Below, in pieces: positions 1-9,256 of a DNA stretch of 64,000 nt. The notes beneath the pieces were generated by a model, which worked only from the letters and a program-made list of their open reading frames with translations, did not search any database and had not been told where the DNA came from. The stretch is from the NCBI RefSeq assembly GCF_017254915.1, contig NZ_JAFKCT010000011.1:1-64000 (forward strand), read 5' to 3'. Both the position numbers and the translations under genes were made by a program. Each line of letters starts with the position of its first letter. Position 1 is the stretch's first letter. This DNA comes from Algoriphagus oliviformis (lineage in GTDB: Bacteria; Bacteroidota; Bacteroidia; Cytophagales; Cyclobacteriaceae).

Positions 1-131
1 TGACCCACTATTTGCTTCCGTAATGCTTCACTGAACGTTCTCCTTTGCCTAATCTTAAGTCCGTTTTTCATCTTGTCTGATTGTTGGGACAACCAACAAA
101 TGTGACAACTTTATTTAGGCATTGTCATAGA

Positions 132-229
132 GTCAAGAAGCTAGATACTAGAATCAAGAAGCTAGATCCAAGAATTAAGAACCAAGAACCAAGAAGCAAG
201 ATTCTGGAATCAAGAATTTCTGATTTACG
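132..229. repeat. Degenerate 7-bp tandem array
   Basis: Twelve consecutive heptamers from 132 to 215 fit NNC(A/T)AGA (for example ATCAAGA, AGCTAGA, ACCAAGA), and two looser units run on to 229. The period is seven with no slippage while unit sequence varies, so this is not a simple expanded microsatellite. It lies downstream of mnmD. The tail, positions 217-234, recurs exactly and inverted at 42333-42350. The rest of 1-282 shows no gene; a small hairpin (TTGTTGG/CCAACAA) sits at 81-99. Confidence 0.75.
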
Positions 230-282
230 ACGCTGTCCCCTGTACCACCGCCCACTGGTCAGTAATCTTGTCAAAGTGCTGC

Positions 283-1005
283 CTACTGCTGGTCGGTTCC
301 CGGGCTGGTCGAGGGACTGCCGACCGGCATCCATCCACGCGTCATTTCCTTTTTGCCCGGAGGGCCAGGGAGGCTTTCTACTTCGAGTCCGAGTTCTTTC
401 AGGTCACGCTTCAGCTGTCCCTTGGCACAGTAGGTGGTGAAAAGACCGCCCGGACGCATCATTTCCGTTACCTTTTGCAAGGATTCCTTGCTCCACAGCT
501 CCGGCTGCTTGCTGGGGGCAAAGGCGTCGAAAAAGACCACATCGGCGGGATATAGCTGGGCGTCTTGGAGCGTCACCTGGTCTTTTTTGAAATTGAAATA
601 TTCCGAGACCGGCCCGCCTTCATTCCAAGGGGCTTGATGGAGGGCTTCGAAGTACTTGTGGAAGTGCCAGATTCCGTGATCGTGCTCGATGTAGTTGAGC
701 TGTTTGTAGATTTCGCTTTGGACGGGAAAAGGCTCAATCGTATGATAGAGCACCGGAATGTTGTTTTGCTCGGCCCAGACAAGGGTGAGCCATGCGTTGA
801 GGCCGGTGCCGAAGCCTACTTCAAAGATGCGGATGGGATACCTTCTCGGGTTTCGCGCGAGCCAAGAGTCCAGCCCATAAAGCATGAATACGTGGATGGA
901 TTCGCGGTAGGCCCCATGAAAGCTGTGGTAGGTCTCCTGCAGCTCCTCGTTGTAGAGGGAGTGGGAGCCGTCTTCGGTGGTGATGATTTTTATCTTTTCG
1001 CTCAT
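283..1005 (-). CDS. mnmD: tRNA (mnm5s2U34) methyltransferase MnmD
   Basis: SAM-dependent methyltransferase expected to make the last step of 5-methylaminomethyl-2-thiouridine at the wobble base of tRNA; it is the stand-alone equivalent of the C-terminal-type methyltransferase domain of E. coli MnmC (DUF752 family). The 240-aa protein shows the SAM-binding glycine motif EVGFGTG at residues 62-68 and the family hallmark FFDAFAPSKQPELW around 158-171, followed by GGLFTTYCAKG. No FAD-dependent MnmC1 domain is fused, as is usual in Bacteroidota. It overlaps the stop of ispF by 4 bp, so it is probably translated from the same mRNA as the M16 peptidase and ispF. The C-terminal 20 residues are Pro/Ser-rich and look poorly conserved. 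Confidence 0.9.
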   Translation of the reverse strand: MSEKIKIITTEDGSHSLYNEELQETYHSFHGAYRESIHVFMLYGLDSWLARNPRRYPIRIFEVGFGTGLNAWLTLVWAEQNNIPVLYHTIEPFPVQSEIYKQLNYIEHDHGIWHFHKYFEALHQAPWNEGGPVSEYFNFKKDQVTLQDAQLYPADVVFFDAFAPSKQPELWSKESLQKVTEMMRPGGLFTTYCAKGQLKRDLKELGLEVESLPGPPGKKEMTRGWMPVGSPSTSPGTDQQ

Positions 1006-1484
1006 ACTTTATAGATCAAAGCGGTGCAATAGGCGGAGACGCCTTCCTCCCTGCCCACGAAGCCAAGCCACTCGGAGGTGGTGGCTTTCACGGAAATATC
1101 TCCTTCCGCCACGTTCATGACTTGGGAGAGGCGGGTCTTCATTTCTGGGATGAAGGGATTCACTTTCGGCAATTGTAAACAGACGGTGGTGTCGATATTC
1201 CCCACTTCATACCCCGCCTCGCGGATCATTTTCATCACTTCTTCCAGCAGGATCTTGCTGTCGATGCCTTTGTATTTGGGGTCTTTGTCGGAAAAGTGAT
1301 AGCCGATGTTTCGCATGTTGGCGGCGCCGAGCAGCGCGTCGCAGATCACGTGGATGAGCACGTCGGCGTCGGAGTGGCCCACGGCCCCTTTGTCATGGTC
1401 TATCTTGATGCCGCCCAGCCAAAAATCGTAGCCTGGCTGGAGCTGGTGTACATCATAGCCGAAGCCTATTCTGAAAGGAGTCAT
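1002..1484 (-). CDS. ispF: 2-C-methyl-D-erythritol 2,4-cyclodiphosphate synthase
   Basis: Fifth enzyme of the MEP isoprenoid pathway: cyclises CDP-methylerythritol 2-phosphate to the 2,4-cyclodiphosphate with release of CMP. At 160 aa it has the normal single-domain length. The metal ligands are visible as D11-x-H13 in GYDVHQL and H45 in HSDADVLIHV; the conserved C-terminal segment KATTSEWLGFVGREEG is present. It overlaps its neighbours by 4 bp on both sides (ATGA-type junctions), placing it in the middle of a minus-strand operon M16-ispF-mnmD. No other MEP gene is in the window. Confidence 0.96.
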   Translation of the reverse strand: MTPFRIGFGYDVHQLQPGYDFWLGGIKIDHDKGAVGHSDADVLIHVICDALLGAANMRNIGYHFSDKDPKYKGIDSKILLEEVMKMIREAGYEVGNIDTTVCLQLPKVNPFIPEMKTRLSQVMNVAEGDISVKATTSEWLGFVGREEGVSAYCTALIYKV

Positions 1485-2722
1485 TGATCGATGGATTGGT
1501 AGTAGAGGACGGAAGCCTGATCCTCCCGGAGCAGTCTCTGTGCCCAGAGTTGGATCTGTGGGGCTTCTATCTTGGATTTTTGTTCAAATTCCTCCCAATA
1601 TAACTCCGGATTGCCCAAATGGGCAAAGTAGGCGAGGTTCATCGCGCGATTCAGAAGCTGGATGGACTCATAGGTCTTCATGGCTTCCCCTTGGTTTTTG
1701 ATTTTTTGGAGTTCGCGCTCGGCAATCTCAGTTTGGAGAAAGTCCGCCAAAACCTCATCCAGGGCCTGCTCGGCCTCCATCGCGGAGATGCCCTGCTCCA
1801 TTTTTCCGGAAAAAACCAAAAGGCCGGGATCGACTGAGCCGGTGATGTAGGCTCCTGCAGAGGCAAATTTCCTCCCGTTTTTCACCAGACGCTGTTCGAG
1901 TATGGAGGACTTGCCCGCGCCCAATAGGTCACTGACCAAGTCGGCTTCGAGGTATCCGGCTTCGCCTTTTCCGGGCATTTTGTACGCCTTATATAAGGCG
2001 TCCGTCGGCACTCTGGCCTCATGGCTTAGGACGCGCTTGCCTGCTTGGGCCGGTTCGGCTGCGATGGATACCTTTTGGGAAGGCTGGGCGGGGATGGGGC
2101 CAAACCATTTTTGCGCGAGCTTTTCCAGCTCGGAGAGGGTGATGTCCCCTGCGACGACCAGGATCGCATTGCCGGGGTGGTAGTGGGTGCGGTAGAAATC
2201 CCACACATCTTCCTCCGTGTATCCTTCGATGTCCTGGAGGTTTTGGCCGATGGTAGGCCATCGGTAGGGATGGGTCGTGTAGGCCATGCCTCTCATGTGG
2301 TGCCACACGTCACCGTAGGGCTGGTTGAGGTAGCGCTGTTTGTACTCTTCCATGACCACTTTTCGCTGGGTTTCGATCGTCTTCTCGCTCAGGGTCAGCT
2401 GCAGCATGCGGTCAGACTCCAGCCAAAAGGCCGTTTCGATGTTTGCCGCAGGCAGGGTCATGTAGTAGTTGGTGATGTCTGGGCTGGTGAAGGCATTGCA
2501 GGAGCCGCCGACGCGCTCCAGCTCCCGGTCAAAGACGGGCACGTTGGCCGAGCTTCCGAACATCAGGTGCTCAAAGAAATGCGCCAGGCCGGTTTTGCCG
2601 GGTTTTTCGAATCGGGAGCCTACCTTATAGAGTAGGTTGGAGACAGCGATCTTGCTGCTGTGGTCCTCATGCAGGATTACCTCCAGGCCGTTGTTTAGGA
2701 AAATTCTTTGGTAAGGAAGCAT
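1481..2722 (-). CDS. M16 family zinc metallopeptidase
   Basis: A 413-aa insulinase/pitrilysin-like peptidase of the half-size (M16B, processing-peptidase-like) kind. The inverted zinc motif HxxEH is complete at residues 48-52 (HFFEH), and the downstream Glu ligand is expected in VVMEEYKQR near residue 128. There is no signal peptide, so a cytoplasmic role is likely. Half-size M16 enzymes often work with a second, catalytically dead M16 subunit; none is encoded next to it. First gene of the operon with ispF and mnmD (4-bp overlap). The substrate cannot be told from sequence. Confidence 0.88.
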   Translation of the reverse strand: MLPYQRIFLNNGLEVILHEDHSSKIAVSNLLYKVGSRFEKPGKTGLAHFFEHLMFGSSANVPVFDRELERVGGSCNAFTSPDITNYYMTLPAANIETAFWLESDRMLQLTLSEKTIETQRKVVMEEYKQRYLNQPYGDVWHHMRGMAYTTHPYRWPTIGQNLQDIEGYTEEDVWDFYRTHYHPGNAILVVAGDITLSELEKLAQKWFGPIPAQPSQKVSIAAEPAQAGKRVLSHEARVPTDALYKAYKMPGKGEAGYLEADLVSDLLGAGKSSILEQRLVKNGRKFASAGAYITGSVDPGLLVFSGKMEQGISAMEAEQALDEVLADFLQTEIAERELQKIKNQGEAMKTYESIQLLNRAMNLAYFAHLGNPELYWEEFEQKSKIEAPQIQLWAQRLLREDQASVLYYQSIDQ

Positions 2723-2909
2723 CAGGGTGAATGGGTGAAAATAGAAATACGCTGGTGTCAGGGCCAGACAAATCGCCGGGGTGAACGGGATTTGTTTTTT
2801 TTGAGCCTTTCTCCACCATTAATGTAAGATGTCCGGTTTTTTACAAAAAAAACCGAACTTTGGTTCGGATCGCTAAGTTAGAGTTCCCAAACATACTTCA
2901 CCCACTCCG

Positions 2910-4472
2910 ATGAAAAAACACTGCGTAGCTCTGGATAAGACGGGACAGTTTTCAAGATTTTTTTTGGACTACATAGAAGGGAAAGACTCACTTAGGCCAT
3001 TTTATTCACATCTGCCCAGATTGGAGAGTTTTGGCGAAGCCATAGCCGCCAAGCAGTTTTCGCAGCAAAACCGAGAAGTGCTCCACCAGGCGCTGTACAG
3101 GCAGTATGAGGGCGTGGAGCTGGGAGAGTCGGTCTCCCTAAACATTGACTCTCTGCTGGACGGGAAGACGTACACGGTCACCACCGGGCATCAGCTCAAC
3201 CTTTTTACCGGGCCGCTATACTTTATATATAAGTTGGTTTCTACGGTCAACCTGGCTAAAAAGCTAAAGGAAGCCTATCCCGATTGCCATTTCGTGCCGG
3301 TGTACTGGATGGCGACCGAGGATCATGACTTTGATGAGATCAACTATTTCAAGCTGGATGGGAAAAAGTACCAATGGCAGTCTGACCAAAGTGGGGCGGT
3401 AGGCGATTTTGTTTTGGATGCTTCCTTCAAGGAGTTTTTGAAGGAGGTGCCCTTCGCTTCGGAGGTATTCAAAGATGCCTACGGCAGTAGCAAGACGCTG
3501 GGGGAGGCTGTTCGGAAGTATGTCAATGGCCTCTTTGGGGCCGAGGGACTGGTGGTCGTGGATGGGAATGACCCCTCGCTCAAGGCGATCTTCAAGCCGG
3601 TGGTTTCCTCGGATCTTTTCGGACATGCGCCATACGGGCAAGCCAAAAAGACGACGGATGAGCTGGAGGCCTTGGGCTACAAAAGCCAAGTCTTTCCCCG
3701 CGAGATCAATCTGTTCTACTTGGACAAGGGGGTCCGCGAGCGGATCGAGCAGGTAGGAGACGTTTATCAGGTGTTGAATTCCGAGCTCAGCTTTACCAAA
3801 GAAAAGCTGGAAGGGCTTTTGGAGTCCCACCCGGAGCGCTTCAGTCCGAATGTCGTTTTGCGGCCACTTTACCAAGAGATGATCCTTCCCAATCTGGCCT
3901 ACCTCGGCGGGCCGGCGGAGATGGTCTATTGGCTGCAGCTAAAAGGTATTTTTGACCATTTTGACGTAGCGTTTCCGGTCTTGGTGCCGAGGAACTTCGC
4001 GCTGATCCTGGATGGGCCGGTCTCCAGAAAGATCGAGAAGCTGGGCTGGGACGTCGAGGATGTGTTTGTTGATTTTGACGAATGGAAAAAAGCATTCGTC
4101 GAGCGGGAGTCTTCGACGGACTTTACGCTCGGGGAGGAAAAACGCATGCTGTCCGAGCTGCTGGACAGGAAAGGCGAAGAAGCCGTGGCCTTGGAGAAAA
4201 GCCTGGAGGCGGCGTTCCAAGCAGGCAAAGTGCGCAGCCTGAAAATCCTCGACCAATTGGCTTCAAAATTGCGAAAGGCGGAGGAAAGACGTCTAAAGGT
4301 GGAGCTGGATCGGGCCAAGGCGGTTTTGGAGTTTGCCGCGCCCGGTGGGACGCCGCAGGAGCGGGCGGTAAATATGATGCAGTTTTACCTCGCCAAGCTG
4401 GACCTGATCGATGACCTGCTGTGCTGTTTTGACCCGCTTGACTTTAACATGATAGTGCTCCAATACGAATGA
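2910..4472 (+). CDS. bshC: Bacillithiol biosynthesis cysteine-adding enzyme BshC
   Basis: Putative cysteine ligase that joins cysteine to glucosaminyl-malate in the final step of bacillithiol synthesis. The 520-aa length and the conserved stretches TTGHQLNLFTGPLYFIYK and YWMATEDHDFDEI match the BshC family; a helical coiled-coil region (about residues 395-480) lies in the C-terminal half as in known members. Its presence implies bacillithiol rather than glutathione as a main thiol, though BshA and BshB are not in the window. The start codon of the next gene overlaps its stop by 4 bp. A short inverted repeat (CCGAAC/GTTCGG) lies just upstream near 2852-2868. Confidence 0.93.
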   Translation: MKKHCVALDKTGQFSRFFLDYIEGKDSLRPFYSHLPRLESFGEAIAAKQFSQQNREVLHQALYRQYEGVELGESVSLNIDSLLDGKTYTVTTGHQLNLFTGPLYFIYKLVSTVNLAKKLKEAYPDCHFVPVYWMATEDHDFDEINYFKLDGKKYQWQSDQSGAVGDFVLDASFKEFLKEVPFASEVFKDAYGSSKTLGEAVRKYVNGLFGAEGLVVVDGNDPSLKAIFKPVVSSDLFGHAPYGQAKKTTDELEALGYKSQVFPREINLFYLDKGVRERIEQVGDVYQVLNSELSFTKEKLEGLLESHPERFSPNVVLRPLYQEMILPNLAYLGGPAEMVYWLQLKGIFDHFDVAFPVLVPRNFALILDGPVSRKIEKLGWDVEDVFVDFDEWKKAFVERESSTDFTLGEEKRMLSELLDRKGEEAVALEKSLEAAFQAGKVRSLKILDQLASKLRKAEERRLKVELDRAKAVLEFAAPGGTPQERAVNMMQFYLAKLDLIDDLLCCFDPLDFNMIVLQYE

Positions 4473-5038
4473 AAACCAAACAAGACCTCCGCTCGGCTTA
4501 CAGACAGCTGCGCAAAAGCCTTCAACCCGCTGTCGTTGAAGCCAAATCCCAAGCGATCAACCAGCAGTTTTTGAAATGGCTGGAGCAAAGGAGCCACTTA
4601 CAGCATTTCCACCTCTTCTTTCCCATCGATCGCTTCAACGAGGTCAATACCTTTCACATCAAGGAATCCCTGGAGCAGCTCGGCAAAACACTCTACACGT
4701 CGCAGGTCAACCGCGCGGCGACTGAGCTGGAGACGCTGAAGCTTCCGCAGGATGCGGCTTTCTTTCTAGATGAGTGGGGCATTCCCGTTCCGCAGGAGTC
4801 GATCATGGTCTCTCCTGCCAAGATTGAAGTGGTATTCGTCCCGCTCTTGGCCTATGATCGTGGGGGGAACCGCGTGGGTTTCGGAAAGGGGTTCTATGAC
4901 GCTTTTCTGGGCAAGCTGAAGCCGGAAGTCCACAAAATTGGACTCAGTTTTTACGAGCCTGAGGAGAGTATACAGCCCGATCCGCACGACGTGCGCCTGG
5001 ATTTTTGCATTACTCCCGAAAAAGTCCTTACTTTTTGA
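4469..5038 (+). CDS. 5-formyltetrahydrofolate cyclo-ligase
   Basis: Converts 5-formyl-THF to 5,10-methenyl-THF with ATP. The 189-aa protein has the family's ATP-phosphate-binding signature RGGNRVGFGKGFYD near residues 130-143 and the conserved basic N-terminal start KQDLRSAYRQLRKSL. Translationally coupled to bshC by a 4-bp overlap. Genes of this family are often called fau or ygfA; the symbol is left open. Confidence 0.92.
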   Translation: MKTKQDLRSAYRQLRKSLQPAVVEAKSQAINQQFLKWLEQRSHLQHFHLFFPIDRFNEVNTFHIKESLEQLGKTLYTSQVNRAATELETLKLPQDAAFFLDEWGIPVPQESIMVSPAKIEVVFVPLLAYDRGGNRVGFGKGFYDAFLGKLKPEVHKIGLSFYEPEESIQPDPHDVRLDFCITPEKVLTF

Positions 5039-5059
5039 CAGGATCCAACCTGTCACCCC

Positions 5060-5560
5060 TTGAAAAAAAACTTTCTTCCCGCATTTGCGATCGCTCTGCT
5101 GGGGCTTTTGCTCTGTAGTTCTGGAGTCTTTGCGCAGCAAGGCTACTACAATACGCTCGTGGGAGTGCGGGCTGGCACTTCCGTGGGCGGATCGGTCAAG
5201 CGCTTCGTCACCGACCATGCCGCGATGGAGCTGATGGTCTTCAACAGATGGAAGGGCTGGAACGCTGCCCTGCTCTATGAATACCACATGGATATCCGGG
5301 AATTTCGTGGGATGGAGTGGTATCTGGGAGGGGGAATGCACTACGGCAAATGGACCAAAGAGAAGGGCGAGCCGCCTTGGGTTTACAAAAGCACGCAAGA
5401 TTACCAGGCTTACGGAGTGGACTTTGTAGCAGGTCTGGAATACAACTTCTACCACACGAATATCTATTTGAGCTTGGACTGGAAGCCAGCATATAATTTT
5501 GTCGACTTCACAGGGCTATGGTGGGACGAAGCAGCCTTTACTTTAAAATATTCCTTTTAA
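5060..5560 (+). CDS. Small secreted or outer-membrane protein, unknown function
   Basis: The 166-aa protein has a clear signal peptide (KKNFLPAFAIALLGLLLC, cleavage after GVFAQ). The rest is rich in aromatic residues alternating with polar ones and ends in KYSF, as in small outer-membrane beta-barrels. The only start in reach of the signal peptide is TTG at 5060; no ATG is available upstream in frame. It follows the cyclo-ligase by 21 bp and is closed by a strong terminator. I do not recognise the family. Confidence 0.75.
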   Translation: MKKNFLPAFAIALLGLLLCSSGVFAQQGYYNTLVGVRAGTSVGGSVKRFVTDHAAMELMVFNRWKGWNAALLYEYHMDIREFRGMEWYLGGGMHYGKWTKEKGEPPWVYKSTQDYQAYGVDFVAGLEYNFYHTNIYLSLDWKPAYNFVDFTGLWWDEAAFTLKYSF

Positions 5561-5568
5561 AAATAGAA

Positions 5569-5598
5569 AACCGGTTAAAAAATGAACCGGTTTTTTTC
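5569..5598 (+). terminator. Rho-independent terminator after the bshC operon
   Basis: AACCGGTT, an AT-rich 8-nt loop, AACCGGTT again, then a run of T. Each arm is itself palindromic. Confidence 0.85.
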
Positions 5599-5848
5599 TT
5601 TTTTGCAAGAAATCCTTAGAAATATTGAATTAGGCAAACAGGAAATTTGGATATCTGCAAAACGGCAATTTTTAGAGCTGGGAAAAACTCCGATTTTGAA
5701 ATAAAATGTAAAAAAAACGGTTAAAAGCTTAATTTTCTTCTTAAAATGACTGAAAAAACGGAGTTTGAGGCGTTTGAAAATATTTTTTGCAGTGGAAAAT
5801 TATTTTTGAGTTTTAGGTTTTCTTGATTTTGACAGAATAAAATTTTGA

Positions 5849-5900
5849 AATCGTTATCAAAGCGATATTTTTTGGTTAAAAATTGTTAACAATAACGATT
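5849..5900. promoter_or_regulatory. Nested palindromes in the susC leader (possible operator)
   Basis: Within the AT-rich 410-bp stretch before susC, a 9-bp inverted repeat AATCGTTAT (5849-5857) / ATAACGATT (5892-5900) encloses a 12-bp perfect palindrome ATTGTTAACAAT (5882-5893). Their position 110-160 bp before the start codon suits a regulator site or an RNA structure of the SusCD operon. No clear -7 TAnnTTTG box was found before susC. Confidence 0.4.
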
Positions 5901-6007
5901 GCAGCCAAATAATTTGCTTTTCTGTCCGTTTACACGAATTTTTTACCGCTTTTGAAATTATCAGAGAATAAATTTTATTTACTGATATCAACTAAACTAA
6001 ATACCTT

Positions 6008-9000
6008 ATGAGAAAAGCTTTACTCTTTGTTGTTGCGCTTTTCACCATGATCCTCAGCTATGAGGTATCGGCGCAGCAACGGGTAATTACCGGTACGGTA
6101 ATTTCCGAGGAAGACGGTATGGGCTTGCCAGGGGCGACAGTTCTCGTGAAGGGTACGACAGTGGGTACTACCACCGATTTGGACGGTAACTACTCCATCA
6201 ACGTGCCCGCGGGATCTGATGTCCTGATTTTCTCTTTTGTGGGTCTGAAGACCCAAGAAGAGGCGGTCGGCAACCGAACCGTAGTCAATGTCACCCTGAC
6301 GACCGACGCGTCGCAACTATCCGAAGTGGTAGTGACTGCGATCGGTATCGAAAGGGAAAAGAAGGCGCTGGGTTACGCGGTAACCTCAGTGGACAATTCG
6401 CAGTTGGAGAACCGTCCAGAAGCTGACGTAGCGCGCGTTTTGCAGGGCAAGGTGCCCGGCGTAAACATCACCTCTACGAACGGTATGTCCGGATCCGGTA
6501 CCAACATGGTCATCCGGGGCTATTCCTCAGCCACAGGATCCAACCAGCCTCTCTTTGTGGTGGACGGCGTTCCGTTCAATACCAACACAAACTCCCAAAA
6601 CGGCTTTACCACCGGTGGTGCGGCGACCTCTTCCCGATTCTTGGATATCGATCCAAACAACATCGAAAGCATGTCCGTGCTAAAAGGCCTTTCGGCAACC
6701 GTGCTTTACGGTGACCAAGGTAGAAACGGGGTAATCTTGATTACCACCAAATCCGGCGCGTCAAAAAGAAAAGCGGCAGAAGTAACCATTAACCAGTCGC
6801 TGTTCAGCAACAAAGCGGCCTCCCTTCCGACCTACGGCCAAATTTATGGTAACGGCTTCCAGCAAGGGAATGGATTCTTTTTCTCCAACTTCGGTGGGAG
6901 AATGGATGTGGGCTCTACGGTAAACCACCCTTATGCGACGTCTTCTGTTGCTGCCATTCGGAATGCGTTCCCTGAGTTTTGGGTGGATGGTATCGTGGGT
7001 GGTACGCCAGTGCAATACGAGTATAAGGCTTACAAGGATCCGTCTGAAGTGTTCTTTAGAACTGGCTTGGTGTCCAATACTTCAGTGCAGATATCAGGTG
7101 GTTCTGATCGTACCGGCTTCAACGCTAGCTTTGGGTATACCGACGAAGAAGGCTATGTCCCAGGTAACGATTTGGAGAAATTCAACTTCGGCTTGGGTCT
7201 GAACTCAGCCGTAACCGACAAGCTGTCCGTCAACTCTTCCTTCACCTTTGCCATCACGGATCTCCAAACTCCGCCAGTGAATGCTTCTTCCGGGTCTGGT
7301 AGTGCAATCCCGTCTGTTTTTGGACACGTGTTGTTTACACCGCGTTCGGTGGATTTGGAAAATCTGCCGTATGAAAACCCGGTGGATAAAAGCTCTGTGT
7401 ATTATAGAGGAGGTAACGACATCACCAACCCGCTTTGGCTGGTTAAATATTATTCCAATACTTCTGATGTAAAGAGATTCTTCAACTCCACTTCGCTTAA
7501 CTATGATGTGAGTGACAACTTCTCGATAACCTATCGTTTGGGTCTGGATACTTATTCTGAGCTCCAAGAAGTGAAGTACAACAAGGGTGGGGCAACTTCT
7601 GACCTCACTACTAGAAACGGCTACTATCGATCCATCAACATCAACAATACCATTTGGAATCAGGACTTGGTGTTGAATTGGAAGAAAGAGTTTACTGACA
7701 AACTGGGTATGAGCGCCTTGTTGGGAGGGAATTCACGCTATGACTTCTATACCCAAAACGGTATTGCCTCACAAGGTCAGCTGGCCTTTGGTCTCTTTAG
7801 ACACTCCAACTTCCAGACTTCTGCCAACACGGATGCCTACTCTGGAAATGCGCTGAACAGAGAGACAGAAGAAAGAAGATATGGAGTCTATGCCAACGTG
7901 ACTTTGGACTATTCAGACTACCTGTTCTTGAACTTGTCCGCACGTAATGACTGGACTTCCACCGTAGAAAAGGAAAACCGCAGCATCCTCTATCCAGGTG
8001 CTTCCGTATCCTTCATTCCTACCACGGCGTTTGACTGGGGTTCTTCCACTTTGAATGACTTGAAGTTGCGTTTGGGCTACGGTACTTCCGCCGGTTATCC
8101 ATCTCCTTACAGCACCAGAAATGTGTTGAATCAAACTGCCCGTGCCTTCGACAGGGACGGTGTGGTAACGACGACCCACGCTGTTTCCAATACCTTGGGA
8201 AATCCAAATCTGAAGCCTGAGCTTCATGGTGAACTGGAATTCGGTGTGGAAGCGGTGATGTTTAACAACAAGTTGAGATTCGACGTCTCTATCTATGAGA
8301 AAAATACCAAGGATCTGATCACCCAGTCTCCAATTGATCCAGCTACCGGCTATACGACGACAGCGATTAACATCGGTAAGATCAGAACCCGCGGCGCGGA
8401 ATTGCAGGCCACTGTAACTCCCGTTTCTACGACATCTGGCTTTGAGTGGAATTCTACTGTGAACTGGTCAAAATACCGTACCGAGGTACTGGAATTGGGA
8501 GGCGGATTGGAAGAAGTCGTAGTCGCTGGCTATACCACCCTAGGTAACTTCGCGATTCCTGGTCAGCCCTTTAACGTGATCAAGGGAATTGGTTTTGACC
8601 GCGATCCAGCAACAGGACAGCCGATCATTCTTTCTAATGGCGTGCATAAGCCGACCGCGGGTCTCGTGGTTTTGGGAGATCCCAATCCAGCATGGAACGG
8701 GTCTTGGATTAACTCCTTTTCTTACAAAGGTTTGACTTTGACTGCGATGCTGGAGTATCGTCACAAAGGGATGGTGTACTCAAATACCGTTACGGCGACC
8801 CTTGCTCGCGGTGTGACCAAAGATCCAGTAGCGGATAGAGAATTGACCTTTATCATGCCGGGTGTAAGGCAGGATGGCACCAACGCTGATGGAACTCCTA
8901 AGTACATTCCGAACGACTATCAAATCTCTGCTTCTGACTACTTCTTCTCAGGTTATCAAGGAGCGACCAATGAACCAAACATTTTCGACGGTTCAATGAT

Positions 9001-9244
9001 TCGTTTGAGAGAGGTTTCCCTGGCTTACCAGTTGCCAAATAACCTGATGTCAAAGACTCCTTTCAAGAGAGCGTCGATCGCTCTAAGTGGAACAAACCTG
9101 TGGTTTGAGGCTCTTAACTTCCCCCCAAACATGAACTTTGACGTGGATGTATTGGGTACAGGGGTTGGTAATGGTCTTGGATTCGACTTCGTGACTGGTC
9201 CTAGCTCCAAGAGAGTGGGTGGAACGTTAACTCTTACTTTCTAA
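6008..9244 (+). CDS. SusC/RagA family TonB-linked outer-membrane transporter
   Basis: A 1078-aa outer-membrane porin-type transporter that should import an oligomeric nutrient with energy from TonB-ExbBD. In order: signal peptide (RKALLFVVALFTMIL, cleavage near SAQQ), a carboxypeptidase-regulatory-like beta-sandwich at about 24-105 (ITGTVISEEDGMGLPGATV), the SusC signature and plug domain from about 112 to 245 (EVVVTAIGIEREKKALGYAV, RVLQGKVPGV), then a 22-strand-type barrel ending in GGTLTLTF with a terminal Phe. It is followed after 12 bp by its SusD partner. There is no N-terminal STN domain, so FecR/ECF trans-envelope signalling through this protein is unlikely. The substrate is unknown, as no degradative enzyme is adjacent. 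Confidence 0.95.
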   Translation: MRKALLFVVALFTMILSYEVSAQQRVITGTVISEEDGMGLPGATVLVKGTTVGTTTDLDGNYSINVPAGSDVLIFSFVGLKTQEEAVGNRTVVNVTLTTDASQLSEVVVTAIGIEREKKALGYAVTSVDNSQLENRPEADVARVLQGKVPGVNITSTNGMSGSGTNMVIRGYSSATGSNQPLFVVDGVPFNTNTNSQNGFTTGGAATSSRFLDIDPNNIESMSVLKGLSATVLYGDQGRNGVILITTKSGASKRKAAEVTINQSLFSNKAASLPTYGQIYGNGFQQGNGFFFSNFGGRMDVGSTVNHPYATSSVAAIRNAFPEFWVDGIVGGTPVQYEYKAYKDPSEVFFRTGLVSNTSVQISGGSDRTGFNASFGYTDEEGYVPGNDLEKFNFGLGLNSAVTDKLSVNSSFTFAITDLQTPPVNASSGSGSAIPSVFGHVLFTPRSVDLENLPYENPVDKSSVYYRGGNDITNPLWLVKYYSNTSDVKRFFNSTSLNYDVSDNFSITYRLGLDTYSELQEVKYNKGGATSDLTTRNGYYRSININNTIWNQDLVLNWKKEFTDKLGMSALLGGNSRYDFYTQNGIASQGQLAFGLFRHSNFQTSANTDAYSGNALNRETEERRYGVYANVTLDYSDYLFLNLSARNDWTSTVEKENRSILYPGASVSFIPTTAFDWGSSTLNDLKLRLGYGTSAGYPSPYSTRNVLNQTARAFDRDGVVTTTHAVSNTLGNPNLKPELHGELEFGVEAVMFNNKLRFDVSIYEKNTKDLITQSPIDPATGYTTTAINIGKIRTRGAELQATVTPVSTTSGFEWNSTVNWSKYRTEVLELGGGLEEVVVAGYTTLGNFAIPGQPFNVIKGIGFDRDPATGQPIILSNGVHKPTAGLVVLGDPNPAWNGSWINSFSYKGLTLTAMLEYRHKGMVYSNTVTATLARGVTKDPVADRELTFIMPGVRQDGTNADGTPKYIPNDYQISASDYFFSGYQGATNEPNIFDGSMIRLREVSLAYQLPNNLMSKTPFKRASIALSGTNLWFEALNFPPNMNFDVDVLGTGVGNGLGFDFVTGPSSKRVGGTLTLTF

Positions 9245-9256
9245 CCCTAAACAGAA

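Noticed and set aside
132..229. CRISPR array
   Set aside because: The period is 7 bp with no conserved repeat-spacer structure, and no cas gene is in the window.
81..440. Frames over the heptad array at the left edge
   Set aside because: Translation of the array gives periodic KLDTRIKKLDPRIK-like runs, an artefact of the 7-bp repeat (21-bp codon cycle).
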